Assembly (NCBI RefSeq): GCF_007097485.1
Contig: NZ_VKDE01000034.1
Coordinates: 1-48,802 of the forward strand
Length of the DNA: 48,802 nt
Reading direction: 5' to 3'
DNA from: Carboxylicivirga sp. M1479
Lineage (GTDB): Bacteria > Bacteroidota > Bacteroidia > Bacteroidales > Marinilabiliaceae
Shown here: positions 36,137 through 46,045 of the stretch, piece after piece
How positions within the stretch are numbered: position 1 is the stretch's first letter
How the letters are laid out: the number at the start of each line of letters is the position of its first letter
Position numbers and translations under genes: made by a program
Notes under the pieces: generated by a model
Database searches by the model: none
Told to the model about the DNA's origin: nothing
Seen by the model: only the letters and a program-made list of their open reading frames with translations

Positions 36137-37522
36137 CTAACCTAATAAACCAACCGAATATAAGAAAACAATAGCAATGGCAACCGGAGCCAAGAAGCGA
36201 ATTATAAAATAGATACTCTTGAAAAGTTTGATTTTTATAGTGCCATTATTGGATAACTCGTTATAAAACTCACTTTGCTTCATAACCCAACCTGTAAAGA
36301 TAGCGATAAGCATACCTCCTATCGGCAACAAAAAGTTTGAAGATACATGATCCATTGTATCGAAGATATTTCGTCCAAAAAACGAAACATCCTTCAACAC
36401 ACTGTTTGATAAAGAGCAAGCCACACCTAAAGCAGTAATACTAACAGCTGTAATAATAGTTGCTTTTAAGCGATTAATCTTCAACTCTTCGGTAAAGTAG
36501 GCTACCGCCACCTCTAGCAAGGAGATACTTGAGGTTAGGGCTGCTACAGCAAACAAGACAAAAAATGCAAGAGTCCAAATATACCCACCAGCCATTTTCT
36601 GGAAGATACTAGGCAACACCGAGAAAACCAGACCTGGCCCTTCTGTTGGAGGTACATTAAAATAAAATACTGCTGGGAAAATAGCAACACCTGCTAATAC
36701 GGCAATTAAAGTATCTAAAAATGCCACTTCAATCGCGGTTTTTTTAAGGTTGTTATCCTTTTTAATATATGATCCATAGGTTATAATTGTACCCATACCC
36801 AAGCTTAAAGAGAAAAAGGCTTGACCTAAAGCATCCAGCACCACATCTATATCAATTTTAGAGAAATCTGGTTTAAATAGAAATTTTAATCCATCATAGG
36901 AATGTCCAATAACTTCGCCAGATTCACTTATATTAGCTCCTAAAGAAACAGAACGAATACCGATAACAACTATCAATAAAAATAAAATGGGCATGAGTAG
37001 TTTAGTTATCTTCTCAATACCATTTTTAATACCACCAATAACTACTAACGCTGTTAAGGTCATAAAGCCCACCTGCCAAAATACTGGACGTATAGGATTT
37101 GATATAAATTCGTTAAAACCTTTAGACAACTGTTCGGGATTCTGGCCTTTAAAGGCATTAATTACAGCCAGATAAATATACTCAAGCGTCCAACCAGACA
37201 CTACACCGTAGAACGATAGAATCATAAAAGCTGCAGCAACACCCATTACTCCCGTAAAAAACCAAGGTGTTTTTGGTGCTAGAGATTTAAAAGCTCCAAC
37301 CGCATTGGCGTTGGTTTTACGACCGATAACAAACTCCGACATCATAACTGGCAAGCCAATTAAAATTACAAATACAAAGTACAGCAACAAAAATGCTCCA
37401 CCTCCATTTTGACCTGCTTCATAGGGAAACTTCCAAATATTTCCCAATCCTACAGCTGACCCAGCTGCCGCAGCAATAACACCAAATTTACTTGAAAATC
37501 CATCTCTAGGTTTAGAACTCAT
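36137..37522 (-). CDS. sodium-dependent transporter, NSS family
   Basis: A 461-residue integral membrane protein with about 11-12 membrane spans. Family signatures are GSAVGLGNIWKFPYEAGQNGGGAF in the first span region (sodium and substrate site) and SLGMGTIITYGSY around the sixth span. Bacterial NSS proteins usually import amino acids such as tryptophan, tyrosine or leucine with Na+; the substrate cannot be told from sequence. A terminator of the upstream aldolase gene precedes it, so it needs its own promoter. Confidence 0.92.
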   Translation of the reverse strand: MSSKPRDGFSSKFGVIAAAAGSAVGLGNIWKFPYEAGQNGGGAFLLLYFVFVILIGLPVMMSEFVIGRKTNANAVGAFKSLAPKTPWFFTGVMGVAAAFMILSFYGVVSGWTLEYIYLAVINAFKGQNPEQLSKGFNEFISNPIRPVFWQVGFMTLTALVVIGGIKNGIEKITKLLMPILFLLIVVIGIRSVSLGANISESGEVIGHSYDGLKFLFKPDFSKIDIDVVLDALGQAFFSLSLGMGTIITYGSYIKKDNNLKKTAIEVAFLDTLIAVLAGVAIFPAVFYFNVPPTEGPGLVFSVLPSIFQKMAGGYIWTLAFFVLFAVAALTSSISLLEVAVAYFTEELKINRLKATIITAVSITALGVACSLSNSVLKDVSFFGRNIFDTMDHVSSNFLLPIGGMLIAIFTGWVMKQSEFYNELSNNGTIKIKLFKSIYFIIRFLAPVAIAIVFLYSVGLLG

Positions 37523-37551
37523 AACTTTACGATTAGTAGTAGACCAAATTA

Positions 37552-37589
37552 TAAAAAAAGAGGCACAATGTACAATACATGTGCCTCTT
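37552..37589 (-). terminator. fbaA terminator
   Basis: AAGAGGCACA (37558-37567) pairs with TGTGCCTCTT (37580-37589), a perfect 10-bp stem. On the minus strand it is followed by a run of T (complement of 37553-37559). Confidence 0.85.
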
Positions 37590-37614
37590 AATTTACAATA
37601 AGTTTATACTAATA

Positions 37615-38691
37615 TTACAAACGATCGATGCAATTAAGATCTTCGAATGCAACTTTTAAGCGATCAACAAGTGTTACCTGACCTGCACGCAACCAAACAC
37701 GTGGATCATAAAATTTCTTGTTTGGCTTATCATCTCCTTCAGGGTTACCAATCTGACCTTGTAGGTACTCACGGTTTTTAGCTTCGAAAGCACGAACACC
37801 ATCCCAAGTAGCCCACTGAGTATCTGTATCGATGTTCATTTTGATAACACCATAACCAATCGCCTCACGAATTTCTTCTAATGAAGAACCAGAACCACCG
37901 TGGAAAACAAAGTTTACAGGCTTATCAGCTGTTTTGTGCTTTTCCTGAATATACTTTTGTGAAGCATCAAGGATTGACGGCTTCAAAACAACATTACCTG
38001 GCTTGTAAACACCGTGAACATTACCGAAAGAAGCAGCAATAGTAAAGTTTGGAGAAACTTCTAATAATTGCTCATAAGCATAATTTACTTCTTCTGGCTG
38101 AGTATATAATAATGAGTTGTCAACATCTGAGTTATCAACACCATCTTCTTCACCACCAGTGATACCTAATTCAATCTCTAAAGTCATGCCCATTTTATTC
38201 ATGCGCACTAAATACTCTTTGCAGATTGCAATATTCTCTTCCAATGGCTCTTCTGAAAGATCAAGCATATGAGAGCTGAATAAAGGCTTACCTGTCTCAG
38301 CAAAATGCTTCTCACTTGCATCTAACAATCCGTCGATCCAAGGTAATAATTTTTTTGCAGCGTGGTCGGTATGCAAAACAACAGGTACTCCATAAGCTTC
38401 TGCTAAAGTGTGAACATGTTTAGCAGCCGCTACAGCTCCTAAAACCTGAGCCTCTTGTCCATCTAACTTAAGTCCTTTTCCTGCGTAAAATGCAGCACCT
38501 CCGTTAGATAACTGAATCATTACAGGAGAGTTAACAGCTTTAGCTGCTTCTAAGATACCATTAACTGAATCTGTTCCAACAACGTTGACAGCAGGCATTG
38601 CAAAACCTTCTTCTTTTGCTACCGCTAAAAGTTTGTTCAAGTCATCACCAGTAACAACACCAGGTTTTACAACATCTAATACTCGCTTCAT
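37615..38691 (-). CDS. fbaA: fructose-bisphosphate aldolase, class II
   Basis: A 358-residue class IIA aldolase that cleaves fructose 1,6-bisphosphate into dihydroxyacetone phosphate and glyceraldehyde 3-phosphate. Zinc-site residues lie in VVLHTDHAAKK and NVHGVYKPG, and the phosphate-binding VFHGGSGSS loop is present. The length matches the E. coli FbaA type. It stands alone between a long gap and a terminator. Confidence 0.96.
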   Translation of the reverse strand: MKRVLDVVKPGVVTGDDLNKLLAVAKEEGFAMPAVNVVGTDSVNGILEAAKAVNSPVMIQLSNGGAAFYAGKGLKLDGQEAQVLGAVAAAKHVHTLAEAYGVPVVLHTDHAAKKLLPWIDGLLDASEKHFAETGKPLFSSHMLDLSEEPLEENIAICKEYLVRMNKMGMTLEIELGITGGEEDGVDNSDVDNSLLYTQPEEVNYAYEQLLEVSPNFTIAASFGNVHGVYKPGNVVLKPSILDASQKYIQEKHKTADKPVNFVFHGGSGSSLEEIREAIGYGVIKMNIDTDTQWATWDGVRAFEAKNREYLQGQIGNPEGDDKPNKKFYDPRVWLRAGQVTLVDRLKVAFEDLNCIDRL

Positions 38692-39005
38692 AGCTTTTAA
38701 TTTATAGTTCGAAATAATATGCTTTTAAAAAACTGTACGAAATTAGTGAAAATCATCGAAAATAAATTACATTTTTTTACCTGCTAACATCTAATCACTT
38801 ACATTTAAGAATGTTTCACTGTATCAATTTGTAAATGCAGAACATGACAAAAATCACTTATTAATTTGTTTGTCAACACCTTTGATAGCTCAAACACTCT
38901 TTTAAAAGCACAATAACTGCTCTGTTCCACCCCTACGAGATAAATATTAAAGGGTGCTTTTTTTGAAATATTAATAGAAGTTTAACGAATGTTTACATAT
39001 TCATT
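38692..39005. other. 314-bp gap between fbaA and tamL
   Basis: No gene is seen. The left part should carry the fbaA promoter; the closest -7 match on the minus strand is TAATTTCG (38745-38738), one base off. Near the tamL end, AAAAGCAC (38904-38911) can pair with GTGCTTTT (38954-38961), and CACCC (38928-38932) with GGGTG (38952-38956), as alternative structures. A weak tamL terminator here is possible. Confidence 0.4.
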
Positions 39006-41321
39006 TTAGAACGGATATCCGATGGCAAAATTAAAAGCCATATCATTCCACTTTATGGGTTGAACACCCAACACCCACCTATTTCCCTCTGGCAATATAG
39101 GATCCCGGGCCTTTATTCCCATATCAAGTCGAAACACAAAATAACTAAAATCAAGCCTTGCTCCAGTTCCAACACCCACAGCTATTTGCTTGTAGAACTT
39201 ATTAAATTCAAACAAGCCTTTTAAATCAATGTCTTCATCACCAGACGAACGAATCGTCCATATATTACCAATATCCACAAAAAAGGCTCCTTCAAGCAAC
39301 CAAAATAACTTAAATCGGTATTCAGCATTTGCTTCGAGCTTTATATCGGCTGTTTGGTTATAGTATTCTAATTGCGTCTCCTCATAGGAACCTGGCCCTA
39401 GGCCACGCACAGGCCAAGCTCTTATACTATTAGCCCCTCCAGAAAAATATCGACGTTCAAAAGGCATTACCGTAAGGTTACCATAAGGATAACCTGCCCC
39501 CATAAATATTCGATAAGCAAAAGCGTTAATCGGGTTTACTTTAATGTGATAGCGCCAATCAATATCAGCCTTAATATATTGAGCATAACGAATACCAAAC
39601 ACTTCGTTATACTCTTTACTCCTATTTTCCTGTACTAAAGAACTTAAACCGTCAATTAAATTACCGGCTGACTGTATATTAGCCTGAAAAAAATGATAAT
39701 TCTTATTTCCGGCCACACTTTGCTCATTATAAGTATAGGAATAGGATGTACTGCTGATTAAGTGATCCTCATAACTATACTTTAAGAAAGTTGGTTCAAT
39801 TTGTTTTTGAAATTCGGGGTCAATATAAGGCACATTAACAACGCTAAAATCGATGGGGGCCAAATAATGCGACACCAAAGCAGACGATTTCCATGAGTAT
39901 CCAATACGGCCACTTGCAATTGTTCTCGTATAATCGGGGCGCCTCTGATAATTATATGCCAGGGTAAAATTGGTGCGAGGATTGTATCGCTTCCTAAAAT
40001 TCTCAATTTTAAAAGGAACCATAAATTTCGGTATGGTTAAAGTGGCATCTGCACCTGCCTCTAAAGTTTGAAAATTTTCATTACTTCTGCTCCTTTGACT
40101 CTCTCCAGCAAGACGAAAGCCCATATTAAACACCTCTCCACCTCGCATAAAATTCTTATGCTTGTATTTAAAACTACCTGCTGCCCCAAGGTTACCAGAG
40201 GAATTAGTCCCTTCAACATCAACCGTATAGCTTTGTAATTTTGAAGATGATAATTGAATAAAACACTCCAACTGCCCTTCTTCTTGATCATTAACAGCAT
40301 CCACCACTTCTTTAAAACGAATATTTACAAAGCGGAACAACTGCAATTCAGACAATAAGCGCTGGGTTTTATCCACCAAGTCCTGGTTATAATAATCACC
40401 TGGAAATATGTAATTGGAGTTAATTAACACATCAGCCCTAAAATCCAGATTAGTACCATACAACAATTTACAGCCTTCATACTCCACACTTTCGAAACTA
40501 TTTAGGTAGTCACTCCCGCCATCGAGTGCCTTTTGCGGCTCGTATCCTACCAAAAAGTATACATCTTTAATTTTAAATTTACGATGGTTAATGATGGAGT
40601 CATTTTTCCCTTGCAATACAATACGATCCTTCATCACAATAAGCGAATCATTAACAGTGTAATTGCCCAAGGCACTGTCGGCAAGAAAGTACACGAACTC
40701 TTTCCGAAACGCATAGTACCCCTTATTTCGCATTGCACGTGTAATTCTACTTCTCTCCTTATCATGAAGTTCGGCATCAAAAGGCGCACCGCTTTTCAAC
40801 AAAGCATTGGTGGTGTCTTTTAAAACATAATTTCTTATAGAATCATCATCCACACGATACGATAAATTACCAATATGATAGCGTTCCCCAGCTTGAATAG
40901 AATAGCGCACTTTTGCTTTTTTGTTCTTTTTATAAAGAACTGTATCTGTTACTACAGCATTATAATACCCCTTGTTATTTAAAAACAAGCGCATTTGCTC
41001 GTTGGATTTTTGTTTTAACAAACCATCGTATAAAACAGGCTCCTCGCCAATGCGTCGTAACCACTGATTAAAACCTTTAGCAGCATCTCTACCTGAAAGA
41101 TTATATAATCCAAGATGAAAACGCCAAAAACCAAGAATTTTACCATTTTCCTTCTGACGCACATAATACTTCAATTCCTCCTTGGAGATATCTTTGGCTT
41201 CGCTCTCTATTTCGATTTTATTTAGCAAGTAAGCATTATCAGGAACGTACTTAGTTGAGCGACATCCGAACATGCCGATGATAAGTACCACCCCAACTAG
41301 TAATATAAACTTGTTCCCCAT
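39006..41321 (-). CDS. tamL: TamL-type Omp85 outer-membrane assembly lipoprotein
   Basis: A 771-residue Omp85 protein. The N-terminus is a lipoprotein signal with C20 (GMFGC). POTRA-like domains fill roughly residues 30-390, and a C-terminal beta-barrel covers the rest, with the Omp85 signature near PFERRYFSGGANSIRAWPVRGLGPG. The lipid anchor distinguishes TamL of Bacteroidota from TamA. It inserts or exports outer membrane proteins or lipids with a TamB partner, which is not in this window. It faces a divergent methyltransferase gene. Confidence 0.88.
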   Translation of the reverse strand: MGNKFILLVGVVLIIGMFGCRSTKYVPDNAYLLNKIEIESEAKDISKEELKYYVRQKENGKILGFWRFHLGLYNLSGRDAAKGFNQWLRRIGEEPVLYDGLLKQKSNEQMRLFLNNKGYYNAVVTDTVLYKKNKKAKVRYSIQAGERYHIGNLSYRVDDDSIRNYVLKDTTNALLKSGAPFDAELHDKERSRITRAMRNKGYYAFRKEFVYFLADSALGNYTVNDSLIVMKDRIVLQGKNDSIINHRKFKIKDVYFLVGYEPQKALDGGSDYLNSFESVEYEGCKLLYGTNLDFRADVLINSNYIFPGDYYNQDLVDKTQRLLSELQLFRFVNIRFKEVVDAVNDQEEGQLECFIQLSSSKLQSYTVDVEGTNSSGNLGAAGSFKYKHKNFMRGGEVFNMGFRLAGESQRSRSNENFQTLEAGADATLTIPKFMVPFKIENFRKRYNPRTNFTLAYNYQRRPDYTRTIASGRIGYSWKSSALVSHYLAPIDFSVVNVPYIDPEFQKQIEPTFLKYSYEDHLISSTSYSYTYNEQSVAGNKNYHFFQANIQSAGNLIDGLSSLVQENRSKEYNEVFGIRYAQYIKADIDWRYHIKVNPINAFAYRIFMGAGYPYGNLTVMPFERRYFSGGANSIRAWPVRGLGPGSYEETQLEYYNQTADIKLEANAEYRFKLFWLLEGAFFVDIGNIWTIRSSGDEDIDLKGLFEFNKFYKQIAVGVGTGARLDFSYFVFRLDMGIKARDPILPEGNRWVLGVQPIKWNDMAFNFAIGYPF

Positions 41322-41411
41322 AATACTGATAAACGCTCTTGTAGAAAGAAAAACCTTAGAAATATGTCTTTCAATTTTGCCCTAAAGATATTTAATTCGC
41401 TTGATATGATA

Positions 41412-41419
41412 TAACTTTG
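41412..41419 (+). promoter_or_regulatory. -7 box upstream of the RNA methyltransferase gene
   Basis: TAACTTTG matches TAnnTTTG exactly, 42 bp before the chosen ATG. No clear TTTG at the proper -33 spacing is seen. It also argues against the upstream TTG start at 41417, which lies inside the box. Confidence 0.5.
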
Positions 41420-41461
41420 CGCAAGATAAACTCATTCATTACAGTTAAAGATTCAGTTTGT

Positions 41462-42229
41462 ATGCTAAGTAAAAACAAACAAAAGTTCATTGCGTCATTA
41501 AACCGAAAAAAAATACGCGAGCAGCAAGGCGTTTTTATTGCTGAGGGGCACAAGCTAGTAATTGACTTAATGGGCTCAAATTGCAAACTCTTAACTTTAA
41601 TCACCACCGAAGAATGGTTATCTGAACACCATCAAAACATCCAGAAAAACACAGAAATCATAACATGCCCACTTTCTGATATTAAGAAAATTACAACACT
41701 AAAAAGTCCTCCATCTGTCATTGCTATTTTCGAACAGAATAAGGCTCTTCTTAATATAGATGAATTGAACAGTCAGCTTTGTTTATTTTTAGATGAAGTA
41801 CAAGACCCTGGCAATTTAGGAACCATCATCCGATTGGCGGATTGGTTTGGTATCGAACACGTTATCTGCACAAAAACATGTGCCGATATCTATAACCCTA
41901 AAACAATACAAGCAACAATGGGTGCCATTGGGCGAGTAAAAACACACTACGTGGATACCCAAACCTTTTTTGAAGACTACACACAATTAGGCCTCCCTAT
42001 TTATGGCACCTTTCTGGATGGCAACAACATTTATCAAGAAAAATTAAGCAAAAACGGATTAATAGTAATGGGCAACGAAGGCCAAGGCATTAGCCCAAGC
42101 GTTGAAAAATTCATCAACCAGAAACTATACATCCCGTCATACCCTAGCGATGTAATTAGTTCCGAATCGTTAAATGTATCTGTGGCCACGGCTATTACCT
42201 GCGCCGAGTTCAGGCGTCAGTTTCAATAA
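41462..42229 (+). CDS. TrmH/SpoU-family RNA 2'-O-methyltransferase
   Basis: A 255-residue SPOUT methyltransferase. The N-terminal substrate-binding domain (LSKNKQKFIASLNRKKIREQQG ... FIAEGHKLV) is followed by the SpoU catalytic domain with NLGTIIRLADWFG, MGNEGQGIS and SSESLNVSVATAI, the three motifs that form the trefoil knot and bind S-adenosylmethionine. It methylates a ribose in rRNA or tRNA; the target is unknown. The ATG at 41462 is chosen over an upstream TTG. It is convergent with, and directly abuts, the FAD dehydrogenase gene. Confidence 0.9.
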   Translation: MLSKNKQKFIASLNRKKIREQQGVFIAEGHKLVIDLMGSNCKLLTLITTEEWLSEHHQNIQKNTEIITCPLSDIKKITTLKSPPSVIAIFEQNKALLNIDELNSQLCLFLDEVQDPGNLGTIIRLADWFGIEHVICTKTCADIYNPKTIQATMGAIGRVKTHYVDTQTFFEDYTQLGLPIYGTFLDGNNIYQEKLSKNGLIVMGNEGQGISPSVEKFINQKLYIPSYPSDVISSESLNVSVATAITCAEFRRQFQ

Positions 42230-43804
42230 CTACTGAAGGCTTTTACCAGTTATAAATTCCCAGGTTTTTTCCGCACACTTTTCACCATCAATAGCTGATG
42301 ATGCAATTCCTCCTGCATAGCCAGCTCCTTCACCACATGGATACAAACCTTTTATTTGTAAATGCTGAAACGAAGCTCTATCCCTTGGAATACGCACAGG
42401 AGATGAAGTACGACTCTCAACCCCAACCACCAAGGCCTCGTTTGTTACAAAACCATGTGCACGACGATCGAAATAATCGAGACCTTTTCTTAAACGCATT
42501 CCAATGTTCTCGGGTAACCAAAAATGCAATGGCGATGCAACTAAACCTGGAACATACGAGCACTCAGGCAAATCGAAGGACAATTGTCCGTCCACAAAAT
42601 CGGCTAAGGACTGAGCAGGAGCAACCACTCCTCTACCTCCATTAACAAAAGCCAGCCGTTCAATTTCCATTTGATACTCCAAGCCACCCAAAACACCTTT
42701 ATTCTGGAACTCTCCAATATCTTCGGGACGAACCTCAACTACCATTCCTGAATTAGCCCAAGGCGAATTTCTTTTGGATGGCGACATGCCATTCACAACC
42801 ATCTCGTCTTTTCCCGTCATAGCTGGAACAATAAAACCACCAGGGCACATACAAAATGAATAAACCCCTCTTTCTTCAATTTGACAAGACAAACTATAAG
42901 TAGCTGCAGGTAAGTAATCTCCTCTTCCTTTTGGAGAGTGGTACTGAATCTGATCAATTAGTTCTTGTGGATGCTCAACCCGCACCCCCATGGCCCATGT
43001 TTTAGCCTCCAGCAATACTTTTTTATCATCCAACATGTAATAGATATCACGCGCCGAATGACCAGTTGCCAATATAACGGACTGCGCCATTATTTTTTCA
43101 CCAGAATGAAGTACAACACCTTTTACATGTTCATCTTCTATGATTAAATCGCTAACCTTGGTATCGAAATGCACTTCTCCGCCAGCATCAATAATTGATT
43201 GACGCATGGCTTTGATCACTTCGGGTAATTTATCGGTTCCAATATGCGGATGAGCATCAACCAGAATATCATCATTCGCTCCATGAAACTGAAATACCTC
43301 AAGAATTTTTTTAAAATCGCCTCGCTTGGTACTACGCGTATATAATTTACCATCTGAAAAAGTTCCAGCTCCGCCTTCTCCAAATGCATAATTTGACTCT
43401 TCATTAACCGATTCGTTCCGATTTAAAAGTGCCAAATCTTTTTTCCGCTCATTAACACCTTTCCCTCGCTCCAATACAATTGGACGCAATCCAAGCTCAA
43501 CTAAACGAAGAGCTGCAAAGTAACCGCCAGGACCAGCCCCAACTACAATCACTTCGGGTTTGTTTTTAACATCGGGATATTCAAATGAAACTGCAACAGG
43601 CTTTGGAGGCTTAATATTAGCATAAGCCTCAATATGCAACTGTACCAGCACAATCTTTTTGCGAGCATCAATGGACCGTTTCGCCACCCTTAAGTAAGTG
43701 ATTTTTTCTGGGGCTACTTTCATTTTTTTAGCCACCAGGTCCTTGACAAGCTTATCGTCAGCTGCTTCTTTGGGAGAAATTCGTAAAACTATTTCGCGTT
43801 TCAT
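42230..43804 (-). CDS. FAD-dependent dehydrogenase (COG2509-like)
   Basis: A 524-residue flavoprotein. An N-terminal domain of about 80 residues (KREIVLRISPKEAADD...) is followed by a Rossmann FAD-binding motif VIVVGAGPGGYFAA (about 86-99), an EGGAGTFSDGK segment and a C-terminal GEGAGYAGGI second FAD contact. The family lacks a firmly assigned substrate. I placed the start at the ATG 43802-43804, since the 14 extra upstream codons look unrelated. The stop abuts that of the plus-strand methyltransferase gene. It lies 65 bp after the porT-like gene. Confidence 0.85.
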   Translation of the reverse strand: MKREIVLRISPKEAADDKLVKDLVAKKMKVAPEKITYLRVAKRSIDARKKIVLVQLHIEAYANIKPPKPVAVSFEYPDVKNKPEVIVVGAGPGGYFAALRLVELGLRPIVLERGKGVNERKKDLALLNRNESVNEESNYAFGEGGAGTFSDGKLYTRSTKRGDFKKILEVFQFHGANDDILVDAHPHIGTDKLPEVIKAMRQSIIDAGGEVHFDTKVSDLIIEDEHVKGVVLHSGEKIMAQSVILATGHSARDIYYMLDDKKVLLEAKTWAMGVRVEHPQELIDQIQYHSPKGRGDYLPAATYSLSCQIEERGVYSFCMCPGGFIVPAMTGKDEMVVNGMSPSKRNSPWANSGMVVEVRPEDIGEFQNKGVLGGLEYQMEIERLAFVNGGRGVVAPAQSLADFVDGQLSFDLPECSYVPGLVASPLHFWLPENIGMRLRKGLDYFDRRAHGFVTNEALVVGVESRTSSPVRIPRDRASFQHLQIKGLYPCGEGAGYAGGIASSAIDGEKCAEKTWEFITGKSLQ

Positions 43805-43869
43805 TGATACCGATAGATTAATCCACCTTTTAAAAAGATGACACAATTTGAACGCAAAAGTAATTGAAT

Positions 43870-44589
43870 TTATTCAAAATAGAATGTCAATGAAAAAATA
43901 CGGGAATTTAGCTTATCAAGTGCATTGGTATATTCCATATCTATTTCCTCACCTGTCCCTTTTGGATTTAAGACATTACTCAGACCTATTGAAGCTTTAG
44001 CCTCTACTGAAAGGCGAAAATAGGTTAAGTAAAAATCAAAACCTGCCCCAAATTCTAAGTAAGGATCCAGTGAAGTAAGCAATAACTTATCTTGCTTATT
44101 CTTAGCCAAATCGTAACGTGTATTAATTCCTCCAACCAAATATGGTTTAGAGTTATGCATTCGAAAAGCATTGTATTTCAGCAATAAGGGGAATTCTAAA
44201 AATGTAGACTTAATTTTAAATGACTCTTCTCTTCCTATAAAATCACCATTTTCATCGTAACGTATGTAGGTCATATTTCGCTGTCCGAAACTAATGCCAG
44301 GCAAAAAACGAAGGTTTAATTTACTCGTTAGTTTATAACTTGAAATAATGCCAATATTTAAACCAGGCGTTAAGTCCAGCACGTCGGCATAAAGGATTTC
44401 GCCTGTTTTAGGATCGGGGACACCAGAATTATAAACCCTAAAATCCATTGTATTGATTCCAATTAAGAAACCAAAATGCAAAGGGCGCTCATCGAAAGAA
44501 CGCAAATTAGCTATACCACTATTTTTTCCCTGAGCATAAACAGCTGCAACCAGAGCCAACATAAATATGGTGAGAAGTACCTTTTTCAA
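43870..44589 (-). CDS. porT: PorT-like outer-membrane beta-barrel protein
   Basis: A 239-residue protein with a signal peptide (about 1-19, ending AAVYAQ), alternating hydrophobic strands of a small barrel, and a C-terminal SLTFYFE typical of outer membrane beta-barrels. Length and its place directly after ubiE/menG fit PorT/SprT of the type IX secretion system. The name rests mostly on neighbourhood and size; a generic porin-family barrel is the alternative. The gene is 44 bp after menG. Confidence 0.75.
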   Translation of the reverse strand: MKKVLLTIFMLALVAAVYAQGKNSGIANLRSFDERPLHFGFLIGINTMDFRVYNSGVPDPKTGEILYADVLDLTPGLNIGIISSYKLTSKLNLRFLPGISFGQRNMTYIRYDENGDFIGREESFKIKSTFLEFPLLLKYNAFRMHNSKPYLVGGINTRYDLAKNKQDKLLLTSLDPYLEFGAGFDFYLTYFRLSVEAKASIGLSNVLNPKGTGEEIDMEYTNALDKLNSRIFSLTFYFE

Positions 44590-44633
44590 TGGATAATTTT
44601 TGACTTTAAGTTATAAACTGATAATGTGCTTAT

Positions 44634-45362
44634 TTATTGCGCAGGTTTCTCGGATAAATATATAGTTGCAATACCCATTGTTTGTTTATAGCGTTTAACA
44701 GGCCTCATACCAGCTTCTACCAACTCATCGTCAAAAAGCTGACCATCAGGAAAACTCAGTACCGACTCCGGCAGGTATGTATAAGCAGCTTTATCATTTG
44801 AAATAGCTCCACCTAACCAGGGCAGGATATACCTGAAATAAAATAAATACAACTGCTTAAATGGGAAGTAGGCAGGTTTTGAAAACTCTAGAACCACCAT
44901 TTTACCACCTGGCTTTAAGGTACGTGCCATGTCTGTTAAACCCTTATTTAGGTTTTCGAAATTACGAACCCCAAAAGCAACCATAACAGCATCAAAGTGA
45001 TTATCGTCAAAAGGTAGGTTTTCTGAATCGGCCTCTTGAACGGATATTACATCAGAGAGTCCCCTCTTCTCTATTTTTTCTTGCGCCACTTTTAACATCT
45101 CTGTTGAGATATCAATACCAACCACCTGGCATCCTAAACGCTGGTGCGCTTGCAGAGCAAGATCGCCGGTTCCAGTTGCTACATCCAGGATTAAAGGTTT
45201 TTCTTTACTTTTTAGCAAATTAATTGCTCTCTTTCGCCAAATCTTATCTATACCTAAGGATAAAAAATGGTTTAAGAAATCGTACTTGGGTGCTATATTA
45301 TTAAACATCCCGGCTACTTGCTTTTTCTTAGAGCCTTCCGATGTATATGGTTTAACCGTCAT
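44634..45362 (-). CDS. menG: demethylmenaquinone methyltransferase
   Basis: A 242-residue class I SAM methyltransferase of the UbiE/MenG family: MFNNIAPKYDFLNHFLSLGID at the N-terminus, motif I LDVATGTGDLA, then DNHFDAVMVAFGVRNFENL. It makes menaquinone, the quinone used by Bacteroidota, from demethylmenaquinone. It probably shares a transcript with porT. A terminator of the tlpA-like gene lies upstream. A TATTTTTG sequence (minus strand, 45386-45379) matches the -7 consensus. Confidence 0.93.
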   Translation of the reverse strand: MTVKPYTSEGSKKKQVAGMFNNIAPKYDFLNHFLSLGIDKIWRKRAINLLKSKEKPLILDVATGTGDLALQAHQRLGCQVVGIDISTEMLKVAQEKIEKRGLSDVISVQEADSENLPFDDNHFDAVMVAFGVRNFENLNKGLTDMARTLKPGGKMVVLEFSKPAYFPFKQLYLFYFRYILPWLGGAISNDKAAYTYLPESVLSFPDGQLFDDELVEAGMRPVKRYKQTMGIATIYLSEKPAQ

Positions 45363-45378
45363 TTTGATAAATTTTCTT

Positions 45379-45386
45379 CAAAAATA
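45379..45386 (-). promoter_or_regulatory. candidate -7 box for menG
   Basis: The minus strand reads TATTTTTG, an exact TAnnTTTG match, 17 bp before the start codon. The only TTG upstream is 16 bp away, which is short for this promoter class. Confidence 0.4.
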
Positions 45387-45459
45387 TAAAAAAAGCTAAG
45401 AGCAACAGGTGCTGATGAAATTAACATCAGAATCAATAACATTAGATTATTTGTAAACG

Positions 45460-45488
45460 AAAAAAGGATGCCATTTAAATAGCATCCT
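45460..45488 (-). terminator. terminator of the tlpA-like gene
   Basis: AGGATGC (45465-45471) pairs with GCATCCT (45482-45488). On the minus strand six T follow directly. It ends the purL-tlpA pair. Confidence 0.8.
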
Positions 45489-45509
45489 AGAATACATTAT
45501 GTAAATCTT

Positions 45510-46028
45510 TTACAAATTATTTTCGATAATCGTTATCATCTGCTCAAACTCCTGATGATTATAACCTTTTGATGCATAGATAACCTTTCCTTTTTTGTCG
45601 ATTACGTAGTTTCGGGGAATCGATTGAGTAGCGAATTGCCCAAAAACAGCTCGATTTTCATCGGGACAGAATGGTAAGTCAAACCCTTTACTTTTTGCAA
45701 ACTCATTTAACTCCTTCATCGTATGTTCCCGCCCCACTACTAGTAAAACAAAATCATCATTCCCTTTAAATCTTTCCCAAACATCTTTTTGCAAAACAGG
45801 AAGTTCTTTTATACAAGGAGGACACCATGTTGCAAAAAAGTTAATTAAAACAAGTTTACCTCTTAAATCCTCATTCGTTACTTCCCCATCTGGAGTGATT
45901 ACTCTAAAAGCAGGTGAATCATCACCAACCTTCACTTTATCAACCTGATCAGTATTTGCCCAAGCGACTAAAATTCCAGCTGAGAGAATTAATCCAATTA
46001 TTGATAAGGTACGCCATGTAAATTTCAT
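45510..46028 (-). CDS. TlpA-like thioredoxin, membrane anchored or secreted
   Basis: A 172-residue protein with an N-terminal hydrophobic signal or anchor (about 8-25) and a thioredoxin domain. The active site is WCPPC (C69 and C72), followed by the cis-proline region SIPRNYVID. It acts as a periplasmic thiol-disulfide reductase, for example in cytochrome c maturation or protection against oxidised thiols; the target is unknown. It is 17 bp after purL, so probably co-transcribed. Confidence 0.88.
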   Translation of the reverse strand: MKFTWRTLSIIGLILSAGILVAWANTDQVDKVKVGDDSPAFRVITPDGEVTNEDLRGKLVLINFFATWCPPCIKELPVLQKDVWERFKGNDDFVLLVVGREHTMKELNEFAKSKGFDLPFCPDENRAVFGQFATQSIPRNYVIDKKGKVIYASKGYNHQEFEQMITIIENNL

Positions 46029-46045
46029 AGTTATTAAGTGTGTGT

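Noticed and set aside
41417-41461. upstream TTG start for the RNA methyltransferase
   Set aside because: The TTG is inside a perfect -7 promoter box and the extra residues are not family-like; the ATG at 41462 fits the family N-terminus.
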